A DNA stretch of 39,460 nt, taken from contig JALUUM010000029.1 in the NCBI GenBank assembly GCA_027021365.1, forward strand, positions 1-39,460, read 5' to 3'. This DNA is from Spirochaetales bacterium. Lineage in GTDB: Bacteria > Spirochaetota > Spirochaetia > SZUA-6. The notes beneath the pieces were generated by a model that was not told the origin of the DNA, ran no database searches, and saw only the letters and a program-made list of their open reading frames with translations. The translations under genes were made by a program, and so were the position numbers. This document shows, one piece after another, positions 25,727 to 33,425 of the stretch (positions within the stretch are counted from its first letter, which is position 1; every line of letters begins with the position of its first letter).

Positions 25727-25755
25727 ATTATAACAGATACTAACATGTATGTACA
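25727..25755 (-). promoter_or_regulatory. Promoter of the second GH38 gene
   Basis: Minus strand: extended -10 TGTTATAAT (25727-25735) with TGTACA as -35 (25750-25755) at 17 bases. The -35 lies inside the operator-like sequence 25741-25755. Confidence 0.55.
25741..25755 (+). promoter_or_regulatory. Second copy of the hybrid-regulator operator
   Basis: TAACATGTATGTACA matches the minus strand of 22373-22387 at 14 of 15 positions and contains TGTATGTACA, close to the AraR-type site. It overlaps the -35 box of the GH38 promoter and lies just after the start point of the importer promoter, so one bound regulator could shut both. Confidence 0.6.
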
Positions 25756-25777
25756 GGTTGGTATTATATTTTTTGCA

Positions 25778-25789
25778 AAAACGCGTTTT
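25778..25789 (+). promoter_or_regulatory. LacI-type palindrome before importer 2
   Basis: AAAACGCGTTTT is a perfect 12-base palindrome, similar to GAAAACGTTTTC at 15023 but with two more central bases. It may bind the LacI protein encoded at 13815 or another member elsewhere. Confidence 0.5.
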
Positions 25790-25799
25790 ATCGCGTAAA

Positions 25800-25816
25800 G
25801 GCTGTAGTTTACAGCC
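25800..25816 (+). promoter_or_regulatory. Leader hairpin before binding-protein gene 2
   Basis: GGCTGTA and TACAGCC form a perfect seven-pair stem with a GTT loop, about 20 bases before the AAGGAG ribosome site. It may stabilise the 5' end of the message. Confidence 0.5.
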
Positions 25817-25845
25817 ATAAAAACCTCAAACAAAAGGAGAGAGAA

Positions 25846-27210
25846 ATGAAAAAGGCGAGAAAACTCTTAGTGACAATTGCTCTTATTCTTGGCTTGTCAC
25901 TGCTTCTGACCACTCCACTAATTGCTACTGGTCAAAAGGAAGCAACAACCAAAGTAGAGGTTTCCATAGTTTATGGAACACCTTGGAAAGAATTGGTTGA
26001 ACCGGCTATAGCCAAATATGAGAAGGAAACCGGAGCAAAGGTTAAACAGGTCTTGCTCCCTCCCGGAACCAACGTTGACACGAAGGTAGCCCTTGATTTG
26101 GCCGGGGGTGTAGCAGCTGATATTGTAGCTGTGGATGGGTATAGGATACCAGAGTTTGCTGAAGCAGGTTATCTTCTTTCCCTTGATTCATACTTAAAGA
26201 ACTGGCCAGACTGGATGTACTATTATGATTCAATGAAAAAAATGGTAGAATTCGACGGGAAACACTATGGAGTGCCCCTGGATACCGACGTGAGGATGCT
26301 CTGGTATTGGAAACCAATTTTCAAGAAAGCAGGAATTGCAATCCCTTGGGAACCAAAAAACTGGGATGATGTTCTGAATGCTGCCAGAAAAATAAAAGCC
26401 AGTGTAGCCGGTGTAGATTATCCTATTTATCTTCCCGTCGGAAGCAAAATGGGAGAAGCAACGACAATGCAGGGTTTTTATATGATCCTCTTAGGTGCCG
26501 ATTCACCGAGTAATGATCAGAACAGGCTAAGAGATTGGAAGGCAGGGAAATGGATCGGTAAGAGCCCGGCTATTCTTCGCACTCTTCAAGTGTATCAAAC
26601 AGTATTTGTAAAAGATAAGTTGAGCATGAGAGATATTTACTATACACCAGATGTATGGGGAGATTGGAGAAGAGCCATGATTAACGGTAAGATTGGAATC
26701 GGTTTGGGTGGTTCCTGGGAATTCAAGGAATTTTGGACAGGAGCAGGCGTGGATTTGCCCCCTGTTGAAAAGAGAAAAGAGCTTGTTGGATGGGCACCAA
26801 TGCCCGGCAGTGGGCTACCCGGAGCACCTGCCATTGTAAGTATTTCCGGAGGCTGGACTTTTGCAATTAATGCAAAGGCCAAAAACAAAGAAGCTGCATT
26901 TGAGCTTTTGAAAGTTATTTTTACCAAAGAAAATTTCGGTTCCTGGGTATCCGGGGCTGCCAAAGTATCTACTAGAGAAGATGTAAGTAATATGGCTAGC
27001 TACAAGAAAGACAGTTACATTGCAGAAATTACACCTCTTGTAAAAGCCACCACAACACGAGATACTTATCCCGGATATTCAAAGGTTTCATCTTTTGTAC
27101 AGGCTGCCACAGAAGATATTCTCGACGGTAAATCGCCGGCGGAAGCAATGAACAGCTATTACAACAATCTCGTAAGTGAATTCGGTAAAGACAAGGTTAC
27201 TACAAGATAA
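25846..27210 (+). CDS. ABC sugar importer 2, solute-binding protein (family 1)
   Basis: A 454-residue sugar-binding protein for a second importer. The signal peptide covers about residues 1-27 (MKKARK, then a leucine-rich core, LTTPLIA) and the mature start is TGQKEATT; like its counterpart at 16162 it lacks a lipobox cysteine. Motifs of the MalE/UgpB fold include FDGKHYGVPLDTDVRMLWYWKPIFKKAGI and a GGWTFAINAKAKNKEAAFELLK segment near 328-349. AAGGAG before the ATG is well placed. It shares little obvious sequence with binding protein 1, so a different mannoside is likely. Divergent from the second GH38 gene. Confidence 0.92.
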   Translation: MKKARKLLVTIALILGLSLLLTTPLIATGQKEATTKVEVSIVYGTPWKELVEPAIAKYEKETGAKVKQVLLPPGTNVDTKVALDLAGGVAADIVAVDGYRIPEFAEAGYLLSLDSYLKNWPDWMYYYDSMKKMVEFDGKHYGVPLDTDVRMLWYWKPIFKKAGIAIPWEPKNWDDVLNAARKIKASVAGVDYPIYLPVGSKMGEATTMQGFYMILLGADSPSNDQNRLRDWKAGKWIGKSPAILRTLQVYQTVFVKDKLSMRDIYYTPDVWGDWRRAMINGKIGIGLGGSWEFKEFWTGAGVDLPPVEKRKELVGWAPMPGSGLPGAPAIVSISGGWTFAINAKAKNKEAAFELLKVIFTKENFGSWVSGAAKVSTREDVSNMASYKKDSYIAEITPLVKATTTRDTYPGYSKVSSFVQAATEDILDGKSPAEAMNSYYNNLVSEFGKDKVTTR

Positions 27211-27220
27211 AATGCAATAC

Positions 27221-27247
27221 CGGCTCAGAGAGACACTCTCTGAGCCG
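27221..27247 (+). terminator. Intercistronic hairpin between binding protein 2 and permease
   Basis: CGGCTCAGAGAG (27221-27232) pairs perfectly with CTCTCTGAGCCG (27236-27247) around ACA. The U-tract (ACATTTT) is weak. It occupies the same place as the hairpin in importer 1. Confidence 0.7.
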
Positions 27248-27278
27248 ACATTTTCAAACTTATAAAAAGGCAACCATC

Positions 27279-28160
27279 ATGGTAGTAGGCGTATCAAAAA
27301 GACCATTGATTGTAATGTTGATTCCATTTTTTCTATTTGTTGCACTATTGATTTTATGCGTGTTTTGGACACTTGGAATCAGCTTTACTGATAAAGCTCT
27401 CTTAGGACTGGCTGCCATACATCCTAAATTCGTAGGCTTTAAGAATTATTTGAGGTTGATTACTCATCCTGATTTTTTGAATTCAATGAAAGTAACCGTG
27501 ATTTTTACATTCTCCTCAGCAATTGTTGGACAATGTATATTGGGGTTACTACTGGCGGTTGCTCTGAAAAACAAAAAAATTCGTTTGAAACCAATTTATG
27601 AAATCGCTATTCTGCTCGGATGGCTGTTACCGGATATGGTTGCAGCTTTTATGTGGGGAGCATTTGCCTCCGGTTCAGGCTTTCTCAATGTGGTATTGGC
27701 GCCCCTTGGAATAAAACCTGTTAATTGGATAACGACAAAACCTCTTATCACTGTTATCATAGCAAACATCTGGAAAGGTACCGCATGGTCATACCTGCTC
27801 TTTGCGGCAGCGTTAGATACAATACCAAGAGAATTGTTTGAAGCTGCAGACGTAGATGGTGCATCAGCATTGCAAAGATTATTCTATGTAAGTATTCCGA
27901 TTCTATTACCAACCATTCTTGTAAATATTTTACTGGTGACAATTTGGACATTTGGATACTTTTCTCTGATCTATGGTATGACTGGAGGAGGCCCCGGCCA
28001 TTCTACCGAAGTGATATCGATACTTATGTACAAGGAAGCATTCGATTCATTCCATATTGGATATGGAAGCGCAATAAGCATTTCCATGACAATCATGGTT
28101 GGTTTTATGTCCATATTCTATTTTTGGGGGCAAAGGAGAACAGAAGATGTGGTTCAATAG
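27279..28160 (+). CDS. ABC sugar importer 2, permease (MalF/UgpA-like)
   Basis: A 293-residue membrane subunit with six predicted helices (first: LIVMLIPFFLFVALLILCVF). The EAA loop reads EAADVDGASALQRLFYVSIP. The ATG at 27279 is preceded by AAAGG. Its end overlaps the following permease gene by 14 bases, showing translational coupling. Confidence 0.93.
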   Translation: MVVGVSKRPLIVMLIPFFLFVALLILCVFWTLGISFTDKALLGLAAIHPKFVGFKNYLRLITHPDFLNSMKVTVIFTFSSAIVGQCILGLLLAVALKNKKIRLKPIYEIAILLGWLLPDMVAAFMWGAFASGSGFLNVVLAPLGIKPVNWITTKPLITVIIANIWKGTAWSYLLFAAALDTIPRELFEAADVDGASALQRLFYVSIPILLPTILVNILLVTIWTFGYFSLIYGMTGGGPGHSTEVISILMYKEAFDSFHIGYGSAISISMTIMVGFMSIFYFWGQRRTEDVVQ

Positions 28161-28983
28161 AGGTTTGAATAGAGAGAAAATATCCTTAGTCATAAACTAT
28201 GTTCTACTTTCCATAATAGCAATATTCTGGCTAAGCCCTTTTACATGGTTAATTCTTACCTCAATTGATCCGCATGGAACGAGTGCATTTAAATTACCGG
28301 AAAATACAACACTTGAACACTATTTCTTGGTTTTTGCCGGTTCTTCATCGGCACGCTGGGTACTTAACAGCGTGCTGATTTCTGCCGGAAGTGCAACAAT
28401 GGTACTGGCAGTCATAATTTTTGCTGCGTATCCTTTTTCCAGGATGCAATTTAGAGGAAAAAATGTAATTCTTTGGGGACTTGTTTTGATCAGAATAATA
28501 CCACTTTCCGCTTTCTTATTACCTCTTTTTCTCTTCTGTGTAAGATTTGGTTTACTGAACCCAATGGGTGTAATTGTAGCTTTATCGATGTTAAACATTC
28601 CCTTTGGGTTGCTTTTAATAAAAAATTTTTATGACACTATCCCTTTGACATATGAAGAAGCGGCCTGGGTAGATGGTGCTGGCATTATGAAAACGATTTT
28701 CAAAGTCTTACTTCCTATCGCAGCTCCGGGAGCAGTTGTCGTATGGTTCATGACTTTCACCGGTGCATGGAATGAGTTCATGTTACCCTTTGTTCTGCTT
28801 AGAAATCCCGATTTCTGGCCAATGTCTGTTGGTCTGTATAATTCTTTCGGTCTACATGGAAGTGTGAATTTCGGTTTCTTATCGGCATTCTCAATTGTTT
28901 ATGCAGTACCGTCAGTCCTGGTCTTTTTCCTGCTACGTAAGAATCTGGTTTCCGGCCTTTCCGGGGCTGGCATTAAAGGTTAA
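28147..28983 (+). CDS. ABC sugar importer 2, permease (MalG/UgpE-like)
   Basis: A 278-residue membrane subunit; EAA loop [20 protein letters not shown]. The frame is open to 28099, but AAAGGAG at 28132-28138 sits eight bases before the ATG at 28147, which I take as the start. It completes the channel of importer 2. As in importer 1, no ATPase gene follows: the next gene is on the other strand and overlaps its end by four bases. Confidence 0.92.
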   Translation: MWFNRGLNREKISLVINYVLLSIIAIFWLSPFTWLILTSIDPHGTSAFKLPENTTLEHYFLVFAGSSSARWVLNSVLISAGSATMVLAVIIFAAYPFSRMQFRGKNVILWGLVLIRIIPLSAFLLPLFLFCVRFGLLNPMGVIVALSMLNIPFGLLLIKNFYDTIPLTYEEAAWVDGAGIMKTIFKVLLPIAAPGAVVVWFMTFTGAWNEFMLPFVLLRNPDFWPMSVGLYNSFGLHGSVNFGFLSAFSIVYAVPSVLVFFLLRKNLVSGLSGAGIKG

Positions 28984-29486
28984 AGGTTTCTCAATGCACT
29001 TACAGCCCTATTGTAATCGGGGTGATTGTGATTCTCCTCCACAATTTCCATATAACGGATAATGTCATCCTTGTCCACAATAAAGATGGCCCTGTTCAAG
29101 AGGCGGAGTTCCTTTATCAGAACCCCATAGTTCAGACCGAAATTGGCATCCCGATGATCCGAAAGGGTCTCTACCCTATCCACTCCTGCTGCACCGCACC
29201 AGCGCTTTTGAGCAAAGGGAAGATCCATACTTATAGTAAGCACCACTACATCACCTCCGAATGAGGTAGCAAGTGCGTTGAATTTTCGTGTCTGCGCATC
29301 ACAAACACCGGTATCGAGCGAGGGTACCACACTTATCAGCTTAACCTTTCCCCTGTAATCGGAAAGGCGCTTTGGCAGGAGGTCGTTATCGAGAACTGTA
29401 AACTCGGGAGCTCTGTCCCCCACCTCCACAATCATTCCTTCCAGGGTAATGACATTTCCTCCCATTTTCGTTATCTGTCTTTCCAT
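28980..29486 (-). CDS. tpx: Thiol peroxidase (atypical 2-Cys peroxiredoxin)
   Basis: A 168-residue Tpx-type peroxiredoxin that reduces hydrogen peroxide and alkyl peroxides with thioredoxin. The peroxidatic cysteine is C62 in [15 protein letters not shown] and the resolving cysteine C97 in [11 protein letters not shown], the hallmark pair of Tpx. The opening NVITLEG...[15 protein letters not shown] is typical. The frame extends upstream to 29537, but AGGAGG seven bases before the ATG at 29486 fixes this start and removes overlap with lpdA. It is the last gene of the pyruvate dehydrogenase operon, 25 bases after lpdA, an arrangement that ties peroxide defence to the flavin-containing E3 and its reducing power. 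Confidence 0.94.
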   Translation of the reverse strand: MERQITKMGGNVITLEGMIVEVGDRAPEFTVLDNDLLPKRLSDYRGKVKLISVVPSLDTGVCDAQTRKFNALATSFGGDVVVLTISMDLPFAQKRWCGAAGVDRVETLSDHRDANFGLNYGVLIKELRLLNRAIFIVDKDDIIRYMEIVEENHNHPDYNRAVSALRNL

Positions 29487-29511
29487 CTTAATACCTCCTA
29501 TTCTACTCTTT

Positions 29512-30903
29512 TCATATGTGTATGGCCCAGCCCTCAACCGCTCTCATGGCTTCCATTACCGCCTCTGAAAGAGTAGGATGGGCATGTATCATCGTTGCTA
29601 TATCCTCAGGCAGGAGCTCTGCGGTTTCTGCAAGAAGGACCTCGTGGATCAATTCGGTAGCCTCTGCTCCAACTATATGAGCTCCAAGTATCTCCTTTAT
29701 CTCGGGATCGTATAGAACCTTTACAAAACCATCGGGTTCCTCGATTGCTACCGATTTTCCAGCTCCCCTGTAGGGGAAAGCTGCCTTAGCATAGTTTATC
29801 CCTTCCCCTTTCAGCTTTTCCTCGGTATAACCGAAACTTGCTACCTGCGGTTCGCAGTAAACAGCGGATGGAATCTTTAACGTGTCCACCTTGGCGGGAG
29901 TACTCAACCCTGCAAGATGTTCGACGACGATTTCACCCTCTTTTGATGCGACATGTGCCAAAAGCGGGGTTTTTACTATATCACCTACTGCAAAAACACC
30001 CTTCAGGGAGGTTTCATAGTAATCACCAACCTTCACGAATCCCCCTTCAATTTCGATTCCGGCTTCTTCCAAACCTATTTCTTCGATATTTGGACTCCTC
30101 CCCACAACCACGAGAAGCTTATCCGCCTTAAGCTTCTCTTTCGAACCCTCGCTATTTTCAATGGTAAGGATAACCGAGGATTCTTTCTTCTCCAGCGATA
30201 CTGCCCTGGTAGAGGTAAGAATTTTTATCCCTCTCTTCCTGAACGACTTTGCAAGCACTTTAACCGTTTCTCTGTCTTCCAGGGGAAGTATCGAATCCAT
30301 CATCTCGATAAGAGTCACATCCACACCGAAAGAGTTCAGAATATGTGCAAATTCAACACCGATTGCACCGGCCCCAAGAATCAACATGCTCTTTGGAAGT
30401 TCCTCCATCATAAGGCCGCCTGTCGAGGAAAGTACCAGTCTCTCATCGAACTCGAAACCCGGAATCACCTTCGGTCTCGAACCTGTTGCAAGAAGGATAT
30501 TCTTTCCAACGATATCGGTTCCGTCTACAGAAACGGTATGAGCATCCTTGAGCTTTCCCGTTCCCTCCAGCAGATCCACCTTGTTCTTCTTTAACAGGTA
30601 GCGGACCCCTCTGGAAAGGGTATCAGCTGCTTTCCTGGACTTCTCAAAGACCTTCCCATAGTCTAAATTCCCCGTATCTACGGAGATGCCCATATACTCG
30701 AGCCTGGAAATAGACCTGTATATGTTTGCCTGGTTGATAAGGCTCTTCGAAGGGATACATCCGATGTTAAGACACACCCCGCCGGGTCTATCCTTCTCTA
30801 TTACACAGGCCTTGAGCCCAAGTTGTGCAGCCCTTATTCCCGCAACGTAACCCGCCGGGCCTGCACCGAGAATCACCAGATCGTAGTTTTTTTCATTGCT
30901 CAT
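29512..30903 (-). CDS. lpdA: Dihydrolipoyl dehydrogenase (E3)
   Basis: A 463-residue FAD enzyme that reoxidises the dihydrolipoyl groups of E2 and makes NADH. FAD-binding GAGPAG (13-18), the redox disulphide C44/C49 in GGVCLNIGC, an NAD-binding [11 protein letters not shown] segment, and the C-terminal catalytic pair H442/E447 in HAHPTLSE are all intact. Full length for the family. It follows E2 after 43 bases within the same operon and precedes tpx. Confidence 0.96.
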   Translation of the reverse strand: MSNEKNYDLVILGAGPAGYVAGIRAAQLGLKACVIEKDRPGGVCLNIGCIPSKSLINQANIYRSISRLEYMGISVDTGNLDYGKVFEKSRKAADTLSRGVRYLLKKNKVDLLEGTGKLKDAHTVSVDGTDIVGKNILLATGSRPKVIPGFEFDERLVLSSTGGLMMEELPKSMLILGAGAIGVEFAHILNSFGVDVTLIEMMDSILPLEDRETVKVLAKSFRKRGIKILTSTRAVSLEKKESSVILTIENSEGSKEKLKADKLLVVVGRSPNIEEIGLEEAGIEIEGGFVKVGDYYETSLKGVFAVGDIVKTPLLAHVASKEGEIVVEHLAGLSTPAKVDTLKIPSAVYCEPQVASFGYTEEKLKGEGINYAKAAFPYRGAGKSVAIEEPDGFVKVLYDPEIKEILGAHIVGAEATELIHEVLLAETAELLPEDIATMIHAHPTLSEAVMEAMRAVEGWAIHI

Positions 30904-30946
30904 CTTTTGACTTTCCCCTTTTTAAAATAAATTATTTAACAAAATA

Positions 30947-32320
30947 TCAGTATAGTGCCCTTATAGGTTCCTCAATAATATCCTTTAAATCCTTGAGAAA
31001 TCTAGCCCCAACAGCGCCATCGATCACCCTGTGATCGCATGAAAGGGTAAGTTTCATCAATTTTCTTACAGAGGGAATACCATCGATGCTGACAACCTGC
31101 TCCGCGATACTTCCCACTGCAAGGATTGCCGAACCGGGAGGATTGATTATTGCGGTAAACTCCTCTATCCCGAAGGAGCCTAGGTTGCTTATAGTAAAGG
31201 TGGCTCCCGAATATTCATCTGGCTTCAACTTTCCGGCCTTTGCTCTCTCTATGAGCAATTCAAGCTCCCCGTCGATATCCAGTATCCCAAGTTTTTCACA
31301 GTTTTTAACCACCGGGGTAATAAGGCCGTTTTCAAGGGCGACTGCAATTCCAATATCAACGCTAGGAAAATATTCTATGTAGTCCCCGAACCAACCGGCA
31401 TTCACCTGAGGATTCCGTTTCAAGGCTTCGGCAACGAACTTCAAGAGAAAAGCATTGAAGGACACTTTTTTCCCAACCGATTCATTCAGGCGCCTTCTCG
31501 CCTCCATGAGTGACTCAACTTCCACCGTGAGCTTCAGGTAGTAGTGAGGACTTTGGAACTTGGAGTTAGAGAGCCTCTCCGCTATCACCTTCCGCATACC
31601 GGTAACAGGAATTTTCCTGCCTCTTAAACCTTCTGCTTCTTTTATCTCGGTCCTCCCAAAAGCCGCACTTTTGGATCCTGCCCTTAAAAAGCCTTCTACG
31701 TCTCTCTTTACAACCCTCCCCTCGGGCCCCGTTCCCCTTACCGAAGAGATGTCGATACCTGCATCCCGGGCAATCTTTTTGGCAAGGGGAGAAGCCTTGA
31801 CTCGCCCCTTACCACTGGGGATTCCACCGGCAGCAGATTCGGCAGTGGATTCAATAGCAGATTCGGTAATGGACCTGGCAGCGGATTTAGCAGTGGATTC
31901 ATCAGTGGATCTGGCAGTAAAAAGTTCACCGGCTGAAACCCCGGCAGTGGCAGTAGCTTTTGCTTCTTCTGCTTCTTCCCCTGCAACTCTGCTCTCTCCT
32001 TCCCTGCTGCCCCCCTCTACCGCCATTTTCTCTTTCTCCCTTCCTCTCTCTATCTCGGCAAGCACCCCGCTAATGTCCTCGCCTTTCTCTCCAACTATGG
32101 CTATCGTATCGCCGATGGCAGCATCTTTTCCTTCTCCTACAATGATCTTCAAGATTGTTCCCTCGTTGATGGATTCATACTCCATCGTTGCTTTGTCAGT
32201 CTCCACCTCGCATATTACGTCCCCAGATGCTATCTCGTCGCCTTCTCCCTTAAGCCATTTCACAATCCTTCCCCTCTCCATCGTGGGAGAGAGGGCCAGC
32301 ATTTGAATCTTTTCAGCCAT
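30947..32320 (-). CDS. pdhC: Dihydrolipoamide acetyltransferase (E2 of pyruvate dehydrogenase)
   Basis: A 457-residue core subunit. One N-terminal lipoyl domain (1-78) carries the lipoylated K43 in ETDKATME; a long linker (about 98-172) follows, then the E1/E3-binding domain (174-212, [16 protein letters not shown]) and the catalytic acyltransferase domain with H430 and D434 in CDHRVIDGA. The linker is not of the Ala-Pro type but made of four-residue units rich in Ser, Thr, Ala and Glu. The opening [15 protein letters not shown] is of the mitochondrial/alphaproteobacterial type. A gap of three bases to the E1beta gene shows co-translation. An acetoin dehydrogenase E2 is the main alternative. 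Confidence 0.93.
   Translation of the reverse strand: MAEKIQMLALSPTMERGRIVKWLKGEGDEIASGDVICEVETDKATMEYESINEGTILKIIVGEGKDAAIGDTIAIVGEKGEDISGVLAEIERGREKEKMAVEGGSREGESRVAGEEAEEAKATATAGVSAGELFTARSTDESTAKSAARSITESAIESTAESAAGGIPSGKGRVKASPLAKKIARDAGIDISSVRGTGPEGRVVKRDVEGFLRAGSKSAAFGRTEIKEAEGLRGRKIPVTGMRKVIAERLSNSKFQSPHYYLKLTVEVESLMEARRRLNESVGKKVSFNAFLLKFVAEALKRNPQVNAGWFGDYIEYFPSVDIGIAVALENGLITPVVKNCEKLGILDIDGELELLIERAKAGKLKPDEYSGATFTISNLGSFGIEEFTAIINPPGSAILAVGSIAEQVVSIDGIPSVRKLMKLTLSCDHRVIDGAVGARFLKDLKDIIEEPIRALY
31830..31913 (-). repeat. Seven degenerate 12-base repeats encoding the E2 linker
   Basis: On the plus strand the unit is GCAGTGGATTCA and relatives, seven times in register, with no gap. 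On the coding strand each copy gives four residues of the pattern (T/A)-x-(E/R/K)-S, as in [16 protein letters not shown]. Tandem growth by slippage would lengthen the swinging arm without a frame change. Confidence 0.8.
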
Positions 32321-32323
32321 AAT

Positions 32324-33307
32324 TCAACTCTCCTTGTACAGAACCCTTTTGCATACCTCTTTAACCTTCTCCACTGAGGGTTGCACGGCAAGCTCGAGCC
32401 TGTGGTTATATGGCATTGGGACATCCTCCATAGAAACAAGCTCAACCGGTGCATCGAGGTAATCGAAGCAGTTTTTCGATATCAACCAGGCTATATGCGA
32501 ACCGACACTTGCAAATGGCCATGATTCCTCTAGGACGAGACACCTGTTAGTCTTTCTTACCGATGTATAGATCGTTTCCTCATCGAGAGGCCTTATACTT
32601 CGCACATCCACTATCTCGACGGAAATTCCTTCCTTTTCCAGCTCTCCTGCTGCTTCCCGAGCTAACTTCAAGGGTTTTGAAAATGTGACTATCGTAACAT
32701 CACTACCCTCTCTCTTGATATCTGCCTCGCCCAGGGGTATCAGGTACTCGCCTGCAGGGACTTCGCCCTTCCAGGCATACATCATCTCCGACTCGAGAAA
32801 GATAACCGGATTGTCGTCTCTTATCGAGGATTTCAACAGACCCTTTGCGTCGTAAGGGGTCCCGGGAGCCACTACCTTCAAACCGGGAATATGGGCATAG
32901 ATTACCTCCAGGGCCTGTGAATGCTGCGCTGCAAGGTATTCTGCAGGGCCATTGGGACCCCTGAAAACCACAGGCACCTTAAGCTGACCACCGGACATGT
33001 ACCTGCTCTTTGCAGCATTGCTCACCACCTGGTCGTAGGCCATGAGTGAAAAGTTGAATGTCATCCACTCAACTATCGGTCGAAGACCTGCGAGAGCTGC
33101 CCCTACTCCGACACCGGTAAAACCCTCCTCCGATATGGGTGTATCTATTACTCTCGCGGCTCCGTACTTGTCGAGAAGTCCCCTGCTCACCTTGTATGCA
33201 CCGTTGTATTGGGCAACCTCTTCACCCAGTAGTATTACACTGTCATCCCTCTCCATCTCCTCGTCTATTGCTTCCCTTATTGCGTCTCTGAAAGTAATGA
33301 TTGCCAT
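32324..33307 (-). CDS. pdhB: Pyruvate dehydrogenase E1 component, beta subunit
   Basis: A 327-residue subunit that, with E1alpha, decarboxylates pyruvate with thiamine diphosphate. Characteristic blocks are LLGEEVAQYNGAYKVSRGL, VIDTPISEEGFTG (the glutamate near 60 activates the cofactor) and the C-terminal VLEESWPFASVGSHIAWL and DVPMPYNHRLE. It lacks the fused lipoyl domain found in alphaproteobacterial E1beta. Its ribosome site AAGGGGG lies four bases before the ATG. It is separated from E1alpha by 118 bases that hold a stem-loop. Confidence 0.94.
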   Translation of the reverse strand: MAIITFRDAIREAIDEEMERDDSVILLGEEVAQYNGAYKVSRGLLDKYGAARVIDTPISEEGFTGVGVGAALAGLRPIVEWMTFNFSLMAYDQVVSNAAKSRYMSGGQLKVPVVFRGPNGPAEYLAAQHSQALEVIYAHIPGLKVVAPGTPYDAKGLLKSSIRDDNPVIFLESEMMYAWKGEVPAGEYLIPLGEADIKREGSDVTIVTFSKPLKLAREAAGELEKEGISVEIVDVRSIRPLDEETIYTSVRKTNRCLVLEESWPFASVGSHIAWLISKNCFDYLDAPVELVSMEDVPMPYNHRLELAVQPSVEKVKEVCKRVLYKES

Positions 33308-33367
33308 TCAACCCCCTTATACACTCACTCTAACTATACATGCTTTACTTGCGTTCTCTCTGTACGT

Positions 33368-33415
33368 GATTTCTCACTGTGCTTGTTTTCTTATCCGCCA
33401 CCAGGTGAGAAAATC
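33368..33415 (-). other. Stem-loop in the E1alpha-E1beta gap
   Basis: Read on the minus strand, GATTTTCTCAC (33405-33415) pairs with GTGAGAAATC (33368-33377), ten pairs with one bulge and a 27-base loop. It lies in the only long gap (33308-33425) of an otherwise tightly packed operon. No T-run follows, so it is not a terminator; an RNA-processing or protein-binding site is possible. Confidence 0.4.
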
Positions 33416-33425
33416 CGGCTCTCCG

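Noticed and set aside
29953..30594. 213-residue plus-strand ORF opposite lpdA
   Set aside because: Fully inside a well-supported gene on the other strand, with no family pattern.
31560..32306. 248-residue plus-strand ORF opposite the E2 gene
   Set aside because: It mirrors the low-complexity linker and lipoyl region of the E2 gene in another frame; low-complexity Ser/Pro composition and no start signal.
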